DNA from: Pseudoips prasinana
Taxonomy: Eukaryota; Arthropoda; Insecta; Lepidoptera; Nolidae
Assembly (NCBI GenBank): GCA_951640165.1
Contig: OX621241.1
Location: forward strand, 6,210,001-6,274,000
DNA length: 64,000 bases
Direction of reading: 5' to 3'
The notes beneath the pieces are model-generated. The model worked only from the letters and a program-made list of their open reading frames with translations, was not told the DNA's origin and made no database searches. Positions 44,115 to 57,175 of this stretch are shown piece after piece. The translations under genes were made by a program, and so were the position numbers. Each line of letters begins with the position of its first letter. Position 1 is the first letter of the stretch.

Positions 44115-45074
44115 CTAACAATAAACTTTCACAAAACACAAATTTAAAACAGCAACTTAGTCGCTCAGATGTCCGGGTTCAACTAAAACTTAAAAATAAC
44201 GTCATATTGCACTCAAACATGATAAATTACCCTCTTGAACTAAAGGTAAACATTTTTTAGACCAACCTTCATAATAAATACTCATAGGAAACACTTAAAG
44301 CTCTTGTTATCGCGAAATACGCGCTTGGCCAAGATTCCGTGCCGGTGAGTGTAGATAAAAGACATTAAATATTTTATTAACGCACCCAATTAAATAAAAT
44401 GATTATAAAACCAATGAATATTTTAATCTGTACATACTAAGAGATCATGTTATCAACATTATAAGATCATGATGATTATATTGTCTATGGAATGCCTAAC
44501 GTTCTCAAAATCTATGCGACCTGTATCTGGGAATAGCCAGTATCTGAATCAAATAATTATATAATATATTAGATTTAAATAATCGTTGGTTTTAACCTAC
44601 GATTATTTTAATTTGTACATACTACGAGTTCAAGTTATCAATATTATAAGATTATGATGATTAAATTGTCTATGGCATGCGTAACGTTCTCAAAATCTAT
44701 GCGACTTGTATCTGGGAATAGCCAGTATCTGAATCATAGCCATTTCTATGCAGTACAGCCCAGTGACACGACACAGAATGCCTTCGCAATCGAACTTGGC
44801 GACGTTCCCAAGTCCCTAATAAGATTCAGCCGACAAATCAACTAGTAATCTAATACTAAGTCCATTGTTATTGATATTACTCACTTTCTTCAAGATAATA
44901 TAAGAACGAACTTCATGTACCTAAATACATATGTTATACTAGCTGTGCCCCGCGATTTTACCAGCGTTAAACTTACAAATTATAGCCCTATGTGTCAATC
45001 TAGGTTGCCAGCTAACTCCATACCAAATTTTATTAAAATCGCTCCAGCCATTTAGACGTGAAGAACTAACAAAC
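44115..45074. repeat. 960-bp tandem duplication, unit 2
   Basis: Exact copy of 43155-44114. It begins inside Tc1 sequence, so 44115-44351 is an orphan Tc1 right end with its inverted terminus but no partner. The 63-codon ORF present in both units is not recognised and is probably accidental. Confidence 0.95.
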
Positions 45075-45112
45075 ATACACACTCACAAATCTTCACCTTT
45101 ATAATATTAGCG
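44940..45112 (-). mobile_element. Helitron-like repeat, reverse strand, longer copy
   Basis: Same start as at 43980 but it continues past the duplicated unit through ACATACACACTCACAAATCT to TTTATAATATTAGCG, the usual 5' part of the family. This is the original insertion from which unit 1's fragment was copied. Confidence 0.7.
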
Positions 45113-45690
45113 TGATAAGACGTTCTATATAGCCAGATTTTACTATAATAGCAGAGTTGTTAAGACTGAACTAATCGTACGGCTAACTTGGGAAAAGACT
45201 TGTCCGAACGAATATCATGCATGACGCATTAAATATCTAAATGGAGGATTAAATAAATGTATGGCAAAACCGACATTGTTAACCTAAATATCATTAAAGA
45301 ATCTCTAAAGGAATTATTGTCATGTTTAATAATCAAGATAGCCTATTATATTCTAATAAAGAAATATATGTTATTAACGATCATTATAATAGTAAATATT
45401 TGATAGATATAACGATTTAAGTTGAAATTACCGCGGAAAGGTCGTGGACTCACGTCTCATAATTTATTGATCTCGATATTGCGTAGGCGCAACCCACATG
45501 CCATTAACTTAAATAACGATCCACGATCATTACACACTAATTCGTTTTCGCATACCCAATCTAGACTTAATTAATGTGCCAGTGAACTATTTAACATAAA
45601 AAAAGAACAATTTAACATCGTCTGAACATAAAAGAAAAATGTACACAACTACAACCAAAAAAATAGAATAAAAATAATTAATACCTTACA
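45113..45690. other. Non-coding spacer
   Basis: No feature recognised. Confidence 0.4.
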
Positions 45691-45890
45691 TCCTATTAAT
45701 ATTATAAACGCGAAAGTTTGTAAGTATGGATGGTTGGATGGATGTTTGTTACTCTTTCACGTCAAAACTACTGAATGGATTTTATTGAAACTTTACAATA
45801 ATACGCGAATTGTCCAAAATATGACGATAAGTATCAAGTAAGTAGGAGATCGAGCTATTCTGGCGTGCACTGCCATAACCGCAAGAGGTA
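45691..45890 (+). mobile_element. Helitron-like repeat, 3' end decayed
   Basis: It starts TCCTATTAATATTATAAACG and contains CGAAAGTTTGTAAGTATGGA, a GGATGGTTGGATGG tract and GTTACTCTTTCACGTCAAAA. It fades out before a recognisable CTAG end. Confidence 0.6.
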
Positions 45891-45894
45891 CACA

Positions 45895-45999
45895 TCCTAC
45901 TAATATTATTTAGCGAAAGTTTGTGAGTATAGATTTATGTTTGTTACTCTTTTACGCCAAAACTACTTTAACGCGGGGGAAACCGCGGGGCATAGCTAG
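45895..45999 (+). mobile_element. Helitron-like repeat, short, complete ends
   Basis: TCCTACTAATATTATTTAGC to CCGCGGGGCATAGCTAG, about 105 bp, immediately after the previous copy in the same direction. An internal deletion has removed most of the body. Confidence 0.65.
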
Positions 46000-48900
46000 C
46001 AGTTAAATAAAATATCTAAGTAATCTATCGTAATAGTCTATGTTAAGGAGATATACCTCAAGGTGTAGTGGAGTCCATACATCATTTTCATAGATAGTAT
46101 CTTAAACTATAGCATTATCGCCAAAAAGGGCAACATTAATCATTCCTTTAGAATCTAATTTTTTAAAAATAATTTTTTGATATAATTATCTTCTTAGAAT
46201 AGAATAGAATAGAATATATAATTTAATCAATAGTACTATTTTCATTCATAACGTAATTTATTTCTCATAATTTTTCATGAAGGAACTATATCATCTCGTG
46301 AAGATCGCAAAGGGTTCTTTTATTTTTTTTAAATAGGACTTAAGAATAACGTTAGTGTAAACGGGATGATGTTTGTAACTTGTGATCATAAGTACGCAAT
46401 AAACTACAGGCACAGGTAAAACATCAAAGCCGCTGAGTGGTGGCCATAACATTAAATAAGACTTCACACTAATAGACGTAATTACCATAATGTTTATACA
46501 AATTAATAACGAGCATAACATCAATCTAGATAGAACACATGTAATAGTTAATAATAGATAATGTGGTACTCTATTTCTAATAAAAACCCGCAATAATAAA
46601 ATCTATGTTGTAAAAGTAGAAGATAATTATAGAGTTGTGAAAGAAATTTCAACCACTGATGTATTTTTTCTGAGCCATTAGTAATACTAACTACAACTGG
46701 AATTACTTGTTTTGTAAATCTTAACGATATTTCTTTTGACACATGATCATTTTACTATGAAACATGATGTTTACTTACCATATTCCAAGCAAATTATAAA
46801 GGAGGGTTAAGGTTAACTAAATCTTATAGTTCAACGCTTATATTATACGATGAGGAAGAGATGCTCAATCGATGCGAGCTTGGACAAAATGCCGCATACC
46901 AATTATGTGGGACCCAGCCCGTGAAATACTGCCGGTGTGGACGCAGATACCGGTTAGATTTGCCCTAGGAGAAACATACGGGATGTTGAATTACATTATT
47001 TACATCATCCAGTACAATATAATGAATACCTTTGACTAGGTAAAATACAACTCTAAAATATAATCGATCAACAAAGATTTAAACACAATAAGTTACTGGA
47101 AACGAGTCCGAATCCCGGATACAATAGATTCTATACCAAAGGTTTCAAGAGCAGGAAAGAGCAATAAAACTGGTAAAGATAAAAGCAACGATCGCCGCAC
47201 TGGCCGACCTTGAGACGAGAAAACACTTAAACAAAGAGTGATCACCGACGAGACTATTGTTTAGTGCGCGTATGTGACAAGCGACAACCGTCGGCGCACC
47301 GGGCATGATGTGCGAACGCATTCCTGATTCGATACAGAGAACGCTGCGCCAGCGACGACAGTGCAAGTGTACAAACACATGCACACAAGCGCAAAACGTA
47401 CATTTATACGAGCACTTGCACGAGGAACAAACGGTTAAACACATTTTGAAAGTACTATCTAAGCAAAAATAAACAATGATAAATAATACAATCAATTAGC
47501 AACAGAAAAATAAGCAAAAAGAGAAATCGCTTCCATTATCGGCCGTTCACGGATTCGTACAAAAACATCGGCCACCGTTACAATTCACAGTAGCAATAAA
47601 CGTTCTATGCGCCGTTGTCAAGTTTTGTATTCGGTTTATTTTCGCGTAATGGCCGTGACCTCTTCACCGGGAGATATCAGAGAGTGACCAGCCGCTCTCG
47701 CCCCTCTATCGCTTTCTTCTGACCCGCTTTTCATAAACAATACTTGGACAACGGCGTACCGCTCGCTCGACGCGAGAAAGTAGCCGATAACATGCAAGTC
47801 GCAATGCCTATATCAATTTAACTAATAACCATAACATGGGCTTACAGAATACCTCGGTGAAGACGCTTGTTTCAATCATGTTCCCAATTGTTATTTACAT
47901 GCTCGTAGGCAGTATTCAATTGAATGTATAGACTAAGTTAAGTACCGTGCGAATTATAACAATTTACAAATCCAAGTAAGCATCAAACATTACAAACGAG
48001 ATATTACAACCATAAAAATATTTTGATGCGACGTGCTACCCTAATTGAGACAAATCATTATCTAGTCAGGGGAATGACAACACTGACGTTACGTTAGGGG
48101 AATGATGGAGCAGATGTTACACTTACCGAGTGCGAGATAATGCGGTTAAGTTTAAAATAATTTTAACGGATTTTGTTCAGCAATTATCTGCTATATATTG
48201 GCACGAGAAATGGACGGAATCAAACAATTCGACCTTGAAAAGTAATTTTCGCTTTTGTAACTGAATCGAGCTATTGTTGAATGGAATGAGGATACGGAGT
48301 AACGAGTAGAGATCTCAGCTACAAAACAATGAAGGTCATAAATCACAGTTTCCTCCGAATAACAGTTGCATCCTACGGGCTAAAGCTTCGCGGCGGCAAT
48401 CCGGCACACGAACTAAATTGATGGTTTCCGGTGCACATTAGAAGTTCAGAGTCTATCGTGCAGCTGTCTGCGTACGCGACACACTTCATTTGCCGCTGCG
48501 CGTGCGCCCTGTAGAAAGTGACGCTTTGTTATCGTCCACGTTCGCCCAAAATCGAACAAGCTGACGCTGAACAAAGATAGGTTTATTGTAACTTACGCAA
48601 GATGGAGCGAGAGGTTGTACATTGCGTGAGAAGGTGCACATTTAGCGTGGTAGCATCTGCGCACTCCCTTTCACGGGTTGTTTGATCTCGCACATCAGTT
48701 GGATTCCCGTCGACACCATTATATGTATGTTGTCTGAAGACCGATTTATTGAACAGAATGTAAAATGTCGGCATCTTAACTAGCTGATAGGGATCTAGTC
48801 ATCTCGGTACGGTTATCAAAGTATACCATAATAATAGGTCGCCGAACCGTGCAATAACGTAATTGAATTTAATTTCCGGTGGTTCAACAATTACGACTCC

Positions 48901-50490
48901 ATCAACGGTTAGACAATTCAAATAAAATTAGCTGGCATGTCGCCCCGTAGCATTTTCAATAGATACTTTTCCTCCATGCTAAATTGATAGGAATTATTAG
49001 TTTATTACCCCTGGTGAGCACTTTTTATTGTCACAATTGATTTACACTTATTCGACATCATTAAACTCTTGTTATTACAATGTTCCGTATTAGTTCCACG
49101 CGTGGGTGTGTAGCAGCGTTTGAATTAATTTATTCATGTGGGCTGAACGGTAGGAGCGACCGAAAACACACTAGATCGGGTTACGGTCGTTAATCAAAGC
49201 GTCGACGAGGAAGAAGATAACTAGTCTCAGAGACAAAAAACCGTGAGTTGACTGACGACATGCAGCCAACGCTCACTCGCTCCTAATAGTCTTTTTAGAC
49301 ATGTTAACAAAGTTCCAAGAGACTGCTTTCAGTTCATCATTCGTAGAACATTTAACTCCCACTAACACAGTAAATTCCGCCCATTCCGCCAAAGACTTTT
49401 CCGGTTCGAAAACAAAAAAAAAAAGAAATAAATTCATTCGACATCCTTCGTCAAACAATAAATATTAATCATTTTAACTATAGCTTGGTCAGTGAACCAC
49501 TAATGCATGATTGAAATATAAACAAACTTTCACCAGAGAGTTAGGAGATACAATGCAACACGTTTATATTATAAAACCTCGTGTCGAACTGCGGTCTATC
49601 AACTAGAAATGCAAATTTAAATTCTCGTTTCATTAGTCACAAGAAAAAGATTAATTAAAACTGTAGTATTTTGAGTCTCCCACAGGTTTGTGGCGCGTAG
49701 TGAGTCACCGGTCGGAAGGATAATTGGTTAGATCGGTCATCGATTACGTCAGCCTAACAGAAAATATTTGTCGACGGCATCGAAAAGCAGTTGTACAATA
49801 ATAGCTCAAAAACACTCAAACTACACTTACAAGCATTCTAGTAACATATTCGCTCATACCTGAAACAAAATAAGCTGACATTAGATTAGCTTCACAAAGA
49901 AAGGCCTGGACACAGAACAATGGGCCCAGGGTAAGGCCAAAATAAAGGTCACGGCTGCGGTTCCCATTAAATATTCATGGGTGTTCGCGTATAGTATGAC
50001 AAAGAAAATATATTTAATGCGCTTGGTGCAATAACAAGAGACAATGATGCTTTAGTAAACTTAAACTCGTATCATAAAATGGTAGAAGGTGACATTGAGA
50101 ATACGTGATTTGACCGAGAGGACGCTGCCGCGCAGGTTTTTAGTTGCAGAAATTACATTTCCTTATTTTCTGATATTTAATGCGTAAGATAAATATTTAA
50201 AGAGTAATAAGCCGAATCAACAAAGGACATTTCGGATTTCCCTCAAGTCACTTAAGGACACGGCTTTATCAAGATTTTTAAGAAACGCCGGTAAATTGCG
50301 AATATAATTCCAATCTCAAACTATACAGCCATCTCAAAAATGGGAAATCATAAATTTTATCGTCCGGCGGGTCGCAAACCTACACCATCTACCAATTTTG
50401 AGATTAGATTAACGCTTTGCATTGCGAATAATGCTATAAAATTCAAATTTAACATAACGTTTTATATCGTCGTTTTATAATAATAATAAA
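46000..50490. other. Long non-coding stretch
   Basis: No gene supported. An AGAAT pentanucleotide tract lies at about 46195-46218. A GC-richer block at 47540-47800 (GTAATGGCCGTGACC, CCAGCCGCTCTCGCCCC, GCTCGCTCGACGCGAG) contrasts with the background. Minus-strand ORFs at 46291-46742 and 47145-47495 have no recognisable similarity. Confidence 0.4.
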
Positions 50491-50733
50491 TTCTAGGGAC
50501 AATGTAACACAGATCTTCCTAGCCCCAAACTAAGCAAAGCTTGTACTATGGGTACCAGGCGACGATATACATACTTATATAGATAGATAAATACTTATAT
50601 ACATAGAAAACATCCATGACTCAGAAACAAATATTCGTGCTCATCACACAAATATTTGCACTTACCGGGATTCGAACCCAGGACCACCAGCTTCGTAGGC
50701 AGGAGCACTACCAACTAGGCTACGATGACCGTC
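50491..50733 (-). mobile_element. tRNA-derived SINE, family A, full length, reverse strand
   Basis: Minus-strand reading: CGTAGCCTAGTTGGTAGTGC (A box), CTGGGTTCGAATCCCGG (B box), AAATATTTGTGTGATGAGCA, a TATCTATCTATATAAG tract and the tail CGCCTGGTACCCATAGTACA. Best-preserved family A copy in the window, so the reference for the fragments at 4308 and 11358. The head keeps both RNA polymerase III promoter boxes. Confidence 0.9.
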
Positions 50734-52166
50734 TATTTTTATAATTCTGTTGCTTATAATACAAGATATTTTGTAGCGATTTTTCTAACCTCTGGTCCTT
50801 AGCGATCAGAACCTTTGGCATTGTAAGCCACTGTCTATCTTGGCTTGGAGTTGCAATAGTGCGTAAGAGACTAGGATAAATCTCAATAAAACCTTTTAAT
50901 GCATGAGTGTATGTAACGTTGACGATCCTTACATAAATAAATAAATATTAATGGAGAGGAATTAGAATGGATAAGTTTATGTCCATCATTGGATCGACAA
51001 ACGCAGGTTAGGACTAACGCAGGTTAGGGAACGACCAATTAGAAAAAAAAACAATCATTTATATTTTTTTTAACAGACGATACGAGAATCCCCTACACGT
51101 TTATGCACTTGTACCACGACACCATGGTGTACTGCCGCGGGGCGGTGCTCAGCACTGCACGGTTTATGCTAATGCTTCATAGTCCTGACCACCACGCCCG
51201 CTATATCGCCCATAGTTTACCATAACATAACACACTACTTTGTTTATCGCTGAGTAAAGTTGTTTAATCAAAAGAATTGCGACCTTACCTTAACGTTACC
51301 TAACTATTTTATTATTCAAACATTGTGAAATAAATGAATCACATAACCATACAGCTTCTAATCAATTCTCAGGTAATTTAAATAAGGAACTTGTTTAGTA
51401 AATATTTAATTTTTGTTGATTAAATATACGATTTTTATCGTAGGGCACATAGCTTAGTAGGCGGAGGAGGGCCCCGCCGGTTACAATTACCCGCACTGGT
51501 GCGCACGCGCCGCCGACGCTGCCCTTGGGCTAGCTGCTTACTTCATTTACTATATACCAAAACAAAATGCCATAAACACAAGGGTATTCGCCTCCATGCG
51601 TACGGATTGGAATGCCGTCTCGTTTTAAGTTAGAATTGTCATAAATTAATTTAAATCCTGTTGAGTGGCTTGTAGTTACGTTGCAGCGGCGGGCGTCTCC
51701 TCTTTCCGTCTGTGCAAATAAGCAAACGCATGTAATCCCGGCTGATTGTAACGTATGGGGAATAGATACGCACGACGGACAAATTTGCGCTCAGTCCACA
51801 CCGTGATTAACATGACATTCCATTTCTTCGCCGGATTGAGCCGTCAGGGGCCGCCGGAGATTTACGGCGGCGATAGCGAGCGCCCTTCCGCCGTGCTGAT
51901 AAATAGCCTCTCTAATTATATTTACGCAGCGCCGGTCGACGCGCTATAAATCCCCGGCGAGGTATGCTGGAATAACACCGCCGTCTATGCCGATACGCGC
52001 CGGCTCGTAGGATCCATCACCGCTGACACATGTATTAGCTCCAAATTAGTAAACTGACGATAAAATCTAATTCATTCGAACATTACAGCGTGCATCACTT
52101 ACTGGAGCTTAGTTAGCGGGATGTTTGAGAGTCGTGCGGTACATAAATAGACGCATTCCTGTGCAG
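50734..52166. other. Non-coding with GC-rich islands
   Basis: Islands at 51460-51540 and 51660-52015 are GC-rich against an AT-rich genome. The second contains a TAATCCCGGCTGATTG word, GGCGGCGATAGCGAGCGC and CTCTCTAATTATATTTACGC. Possible regulatory DNA; no motif proves it. The ORF at 51755-51949 is unrecognised. Confidence 0.4.
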
Positions 52167-52356
52167 GACGCACGTGAACGTGGCGACCGATACCGTAGGT
52201 CCCGCCTGGATAGAAATACTCCGGAAGTATACAATTAAAGACGAGCGAGATGCGTATGACGGACGAGTCACTGAACTCCGCTCAAGGTTATGGAAGGGAG
52301 AGTACTGTAAACAGAATCTCGACGAACCACATCCATCAAGCGTGCAAACAAAGTAA
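52167..52356 (+). other. Candidate 3'-terminal host exon (unproven)
   Basis: A splice-acceptor-like GCATTCCTGTGCAG ends at 52166. From there a 62-codon frame (phase: one base completes a split codon) reads THVNVATDTVGPAWIEILRK, then a charged stretch with DAYDGRVTELRSRLWKGEYC, to TAA at 52354-52356. It has no ATG of its own. The hydrophilic composition and higher GC look more coding-like than other ORFs in the window, and an AATAAA lies at about 52532. I do not recognise the protein. The opposite-strand ORF here looks less protein-like. Confidence 0.25.
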
Positions 52357-52935
52357 CTGAGACACGTCAATATTAGTAGTCTGAGACCTCTCCGCGCAAT
52401 ATGGACGTGCATATTGCATTTCCAGCCATAGATAACCACCACGATATAATCACTTTAATTTATGAGTTAGTAGAAAGTATGACGCGCGAGAAATCATAGA
52501 TTTGATGTCTACTAAGAAAATTTCAGAGAAATAAATATAAGTTAATTTGTTGTGTCAATACTACTTATCTATATTTGATAATTATAAATATGTATAATTA
52601 TATATTATTATGTTACTTAACTGAATCCAAAAGTAGAACCTTTCAAGTAACGCAATATTCATAATCTTAATAGTAATTTGAAGGACATGTCCCAATATCG
52701 CGCCTTGGGAAAGTCCATGCGTTGGGTTACATCACAAAATCTCATAACTCCGTGAATCATGCTACATATGATTCAGGCAAATGGTACGGCAAACGAGCTC
52801 ACTGGGCCATCTAGTTGATACGTCAGCACCTACATATAATACTATAACATAACATTACTTAATTACTTTACATGTGTTGTTAAACCATCAAAATAATTTA
52901 ATAACACTATTCAAAGTTAATAGAAAAATATGGTG
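52357..52935. other. Non-coding spacer
   Basis: AT-rich, no feature recognised. Confidence 0.4.
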
Positions 52936-53352
52936 TATACAAGTTGTAACGTAATTAACGCACACCCTCAAATAGAATTATTAGAATTAGAATATTTTGT
53001 TGTAATCATAATACATACACTGAATTTTTAATTCAACATGTGTATAAATTGTTATTTAGTAAATGAGTTTCTTAGAATAAAGTTTACTTTTCTTTATTTT
53101 GTATTGAATGGTGGAATTTGTATGAGTACAAATAAAACTGCAATTGTAAAAGTCTTATTTTGACTTACGGTCCATTTCAATTTATTTTGACTGTACAGGG
53201 TTAATATGACAATAATTTCCGTAGTATTAATTAATTTGGAATAAAAAATTAACTATATTAAAATGATATAAATCGATTCAGTCACCGATTCTTAACAAAC
53301 AACGCACATCCTGAAAATGTATGCGTGCGTTAATTAAGTTACATGTTGTATA
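52936..53352. mobile_element. MITE with 28-bp inverted termini and TA flanks
   Basis: Left TATACAAGTTGTAACGTAAT-TAACGCAC and right (reverse-complemented) TATACAACATGTAACTTAAT-TAACGCAC match at 25 of 28 bases. 417 bp, AT-rich, non-coding. TA at both borders suggests a Tc1/mariner-type origin. Confidence 0.75.
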
Positions 53353-53779
53353 GAGGTACTTTCTGCAACATTCCACAGTATCGCATTTTACAATGTGAGT
53401 GACACTTAGCAGATAAGAGATGCCCTCTCGCCAGTGCATACTCAAGAATGTTATTACTAAAATATTGTCAACGATAGACAGGATAGCGTCGACAAGCCGA
53501 GTCGTATCTCGGAACTAATCTTGCCAAGCGATTACTTTAACTATTCAACGACTGGATCTTGACGACAACTCTAATATTACCGCGGCGTAAACAACTCTGG
53601 CGATGAAGCAATAAGAAGAGATCAGTTACATGGTCTATTCCATCGACCACAGATCACGCCACTGGACGAGAGAAGGGGGATCGATGAGCAACGTATAATA
53701 ATCACTCAACGTTGAATTCATACTTGTGAACCCTACGGTTTCATAGCCAATTCGTAATTAGGTATATCGAGATCTAATG
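53353..53779. other. Non-coding spacer
   Basis: No feature recognised. Confidence 0.4.
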
Positions 53780-55460
53780 TACTTATTACTACCCATATCA
53801 AGTCGCCGAAGGTCGGCGAGACTTTCGCTACAGTCGCACTATGCGGCTACATTATGTCGAGTGGCCCAACCCGAGTGTCGGAAAATCTAGTCGCCTACGC
53901 GAACGAGGCTGATACGCGATGCAGACACTGCGCGCGCGCAGCGATCGCATTACCATACAGACAATCTAAAAGTCAATACGGGAGCCGTGTTGACATTGGC
54001 CCACCGTTACTGTTGGTTTTGTAACGATATCAAAAGCCTGCATTCCAGTTGTTGGTTGTGTGTTGGTGAATGAGAGACTCGATTGTTCTCGAGCGTCGGC
54101 CGCCCACGTGCGCGAGGTGTCGCTCTCATTGCACAACAGCGGTCGGTGCGCGCCCGCGATTCCCGATGCAGGTGACAATTTGCTCCTTGGCCGGCCTTGC
54201 GAACGAAGGCGCGACCTCAACCATACGGTGATCTGGCATGATCGTATACCGTGTCGTTAAATTGCATTAACCACTTATAACACAACAAGCAGTCATACCA
54301 AAAGGGACTGGATAATTTTTGTCTGGGAATAAAAGTCGAAAGTGAAATTGGTTTTATTAGTCGAGTGAATAAAGTATTGGTATATGTGGTCTCTCGGCGC
54401 TAAGCGGCGGACGCGCTGGCCTCGCTCACGTGCCGCTGCATACGGATCGGGTTTCATTCCGCAAAGTCAAGATAACTGCAGCAGGGTACTCAGTCTCGTT
54501 GCTACTAGATGTTGACTTTGGAATGTACTTCCAGCCTTATTGTATACTCTTTTAGCAACCTTCATCTTATTTAAATAAAAAATGCGAAGTTACGTTTATA
54601 GTAAAACACGTAAGCGAGTTTCCTGGTCGTTTTAATCGTTAGTGATGACGCCGACGCGATCCGAACGTCTAACGAGTCGCTACGGCTAAAAACGGCGTTC
54701 TAATAATCGACACTCGATTTAAAATAGCCGCGTGACAAACGAAACCGAAAGTGATGCGTGATGCAACGGTCCCGAATTTAGCTGGTGCAGCCCAGGACGG
54801 TGCATCGGCCGGGAGGGAACGCAGAGGCCGGCGCCGCGGGTGCCAAACGGTTGGCATTTTGCACTAATGACACGAATAAGATATTAGCACGGATAGCTCG
54901 CCAGGCGGCGCCGGCATCCGACTCAGGTATTCGGGCCACACGTAGAATCAAAATTAACTGGTGATCGTATGCAATACGTTAACTCAGCAACATAGCAAAT
55001 GACGGAATCAGGACTGGTTGTAGTAGGCGACACAACCATACGACGTAGCCCGGGAGAGAACAGTTACCTCGGTCACAAGAGTTGTTCAATAAAACTGTGG
55101 TTTAAGCGCTCTACTCGTGGAAGAAGTTGATATGCAAATGCAATGTATAGACGGCGGCTTGCATGTGCATCGGCTGCGCGTAAGGGCTCGTGGGGGGAGG
55201 CGACGAGTTGACACGACGGGCGCGGGTCGGAGGTCCGGCCGCATTCCACCGCCGCATGAAAGTGAAACCGCTTCGGCGACCAACCGCTCAGCTGTAGAAA
55301 GTCCACGATTACATCTCGGCAGCGCCGGCGTCGCCGGACGAGCAAAAACTGCTATCGCGGCGAGTCGCGCCGGCTCCCGGGAAACGAGGCGCCCCGGGCG
55401 ACGAGACGTCGCACGGTGAAATTGCCAATAACCGCTGGCGGGCGCTAAACGACTCCTTTC
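53780..55460. promoter_or_regulatory. Cluster of GC-rich islands, possible promoter/enhancer region
   Basis: GC-rich segments at about 53780-54240, 54390-54450, 54640-54940 and 55020-55460 alternate with AT-rich DNA. The last is the most GC-rich stretch of the window (for example CGGGCGCGGGTCGGAGGTCC, GCGCCGGCGTCGCCGG) and has a perfect octamer ATGCAAAT at 55132-55139 on its left shoulder. ORFs of 60-100 codons here, on both strands, are arginine/alanine/proline-rich by-products of composition. In lepidopterans such islands often lie at promoters or enhancers of developmental genes; this is inference only. Confidence 0.35.
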
Positions 55461-55629
55461 ATTGACACAAACGCCACTTGGCTATGGTTTGTTGAAATTG
55501 TAAATTTCACTTAAACTAGCCGTAACCGAGTGACCGGAGGCTACACTTCCGATACTTTACTTTTGTAACACCTATATGAGATAATTCACTAGAGCGTAAT
55601 TGTATTACACAATAATATATATAATAATA
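55461..55629. other. Non-coding spacer
   Basis: No feature recognised. Confidence 0.4.
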
Positions 55630-55810
55630 TTTTTTAAGACCAAGCCCGCACTAGGAACCTTATCCCTGTATCGTGGCGTAGTTTGCAAATATACAAATCA
55701 CGGACACAAATCACACCCAGACTCAGAACAACTGTATATGGGCCACACTAATAAATGTCATATGCAGGAATCGAAATCGAAACACGTCGGAGCTGTGCAA
55801 ATACCTTAAC
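55630..55810 (-). mobile_element. SINE family B, reverse strand
   Basis: Minus strand: TTCGATTCCTGCATATGACA (B-box remnant), GTTGTTCTGAGTCTGGGTGT, GATTTGTGTCCGTGATTTGT and ATACAGGGATAAGGTTCCTA. Order matches the other family B copies; the tRNA head is badly eroded. Confidence 0.75.
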
Positions 55811-57175
55811 CTGGTTCCTGATTATTGCTATATTTGCTTGAATTTTAGTTACTGATCAATCAAAATGTCACGTCATTAAAATGGGTTGTGTTAAACATCG
55901 ACCTTGAGATAAGCTAATTGCGACTTCGGCAGTTTCTAAAATTGTCATTGCAATGCAGTCCGGTTACATAAGTTCAGTTAGCAGTGCAGAAGATTACTTG
56001 CATGTAAGTAATAGTTACAGGAATAGCTTAGTTTATTTAGACTAGTTGTAGTGGCCAGGTTACCTCCTGACTCTTGGAGATCCATCTGCGATAAATGATG
56101 AGCATATCTTATTAGTAAACTCGTTTCATTCTAGTTTTCCGCCAGACATGTACTTGCAAATTCAACGCTGCCTAGAGAGTGTTTAATTTGCAAATTAGGC
56201 ACATGTGTACTAAACAATGATTCGTGTGGTAATTAAAAACATTTCCACGCGTTCATGGTGGTGCGTTAGCACTTTAGGTGTTTTGACAAGGTGCTTCACT
56301 GAAAACTATTTGTTTACCTGCTTGTTATGGGTATGAAGAGCTAGATTCTAATTATCTGAAGTCATAAACAGACCCAAATCAAGTCAAGGAATGTCAAGAC
56401 AGTTTAGTTATGACATTACTCAGGCGATCTACAAGGCTTTGGAAGTGGGGCTAACATAACATGGGTCCAATCTTGCCGGGGACATGGGCAAATCCAATAA
56501 ACAGTTAGGAAACATATATTTCAGGCAAATATTGCGTTTAATATCTAAATCGTAAAATCGTATCGTAAATTTCTCGTAAATGAATTCAGCAAATCGCATC
56601 ATTTCGGCACATAACAAGACTATTGGTGGATAAACTTTAAGTACGGTCTGAGTACAGATTGGTGACAGAATTTTCGCGCAAAGTGCATTTTAAACACATG
56701 CAAAATTAACTAAACAATAACATTCTCCTGCGTATTTCACAATTAACAAGTCTAACCAGTTCTTACTAACACGCAGTCATGTTTACATATGATTATTATA
56801 CGACTTTACGAAGAAACGTAACACCCATCAAATATTTTTTGTATCTTTAGCCCATTTAGCTTCATTGCTTTGACCTAAAAGTGATTGCATTACAAAATCT
56901 TTAAAATATCGAAACCTTGCTATACCATTCTCTGGTAACTCACTGAATGAAAGGAGAAAGATATGATGCAAAAATGTTTTAAGTTGGCTTATACAAGTGG
57001 TTTCTTTAGCAACCCAGAAATTATTCAGATCGCTATGCAGTGGATAGCTTAATATAGTTTGCAAAGGAAGGTAAAGTACGAACAAGTCTAAGTTCTCGAC
57101 GTCAATCTATAGCTATTATTGATTGTCGTCTTAATAACATTTAACTTCAATTACAATGCTTGGTTCCCATCGAGA
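55811..57175. other. Non-coding stretch
   Basis: No supported gene or repeat. Minus-strand ORFs at 56429-56617 and 56828-57085 have no recognisable similarity. Confidence 0.4.

Noticed and set aside
45720..45760. CRISPR-like or satellite array from GGATG repeats
   Set aside because: Only a short microsatellite inside a Helitron-like repeat; no spacers.
55117..55419. 100-codon Arg-rich ORF
   Set aside because: Open frames occur in several phases and on both strands in this GC-rich patch; composition alone explains it.
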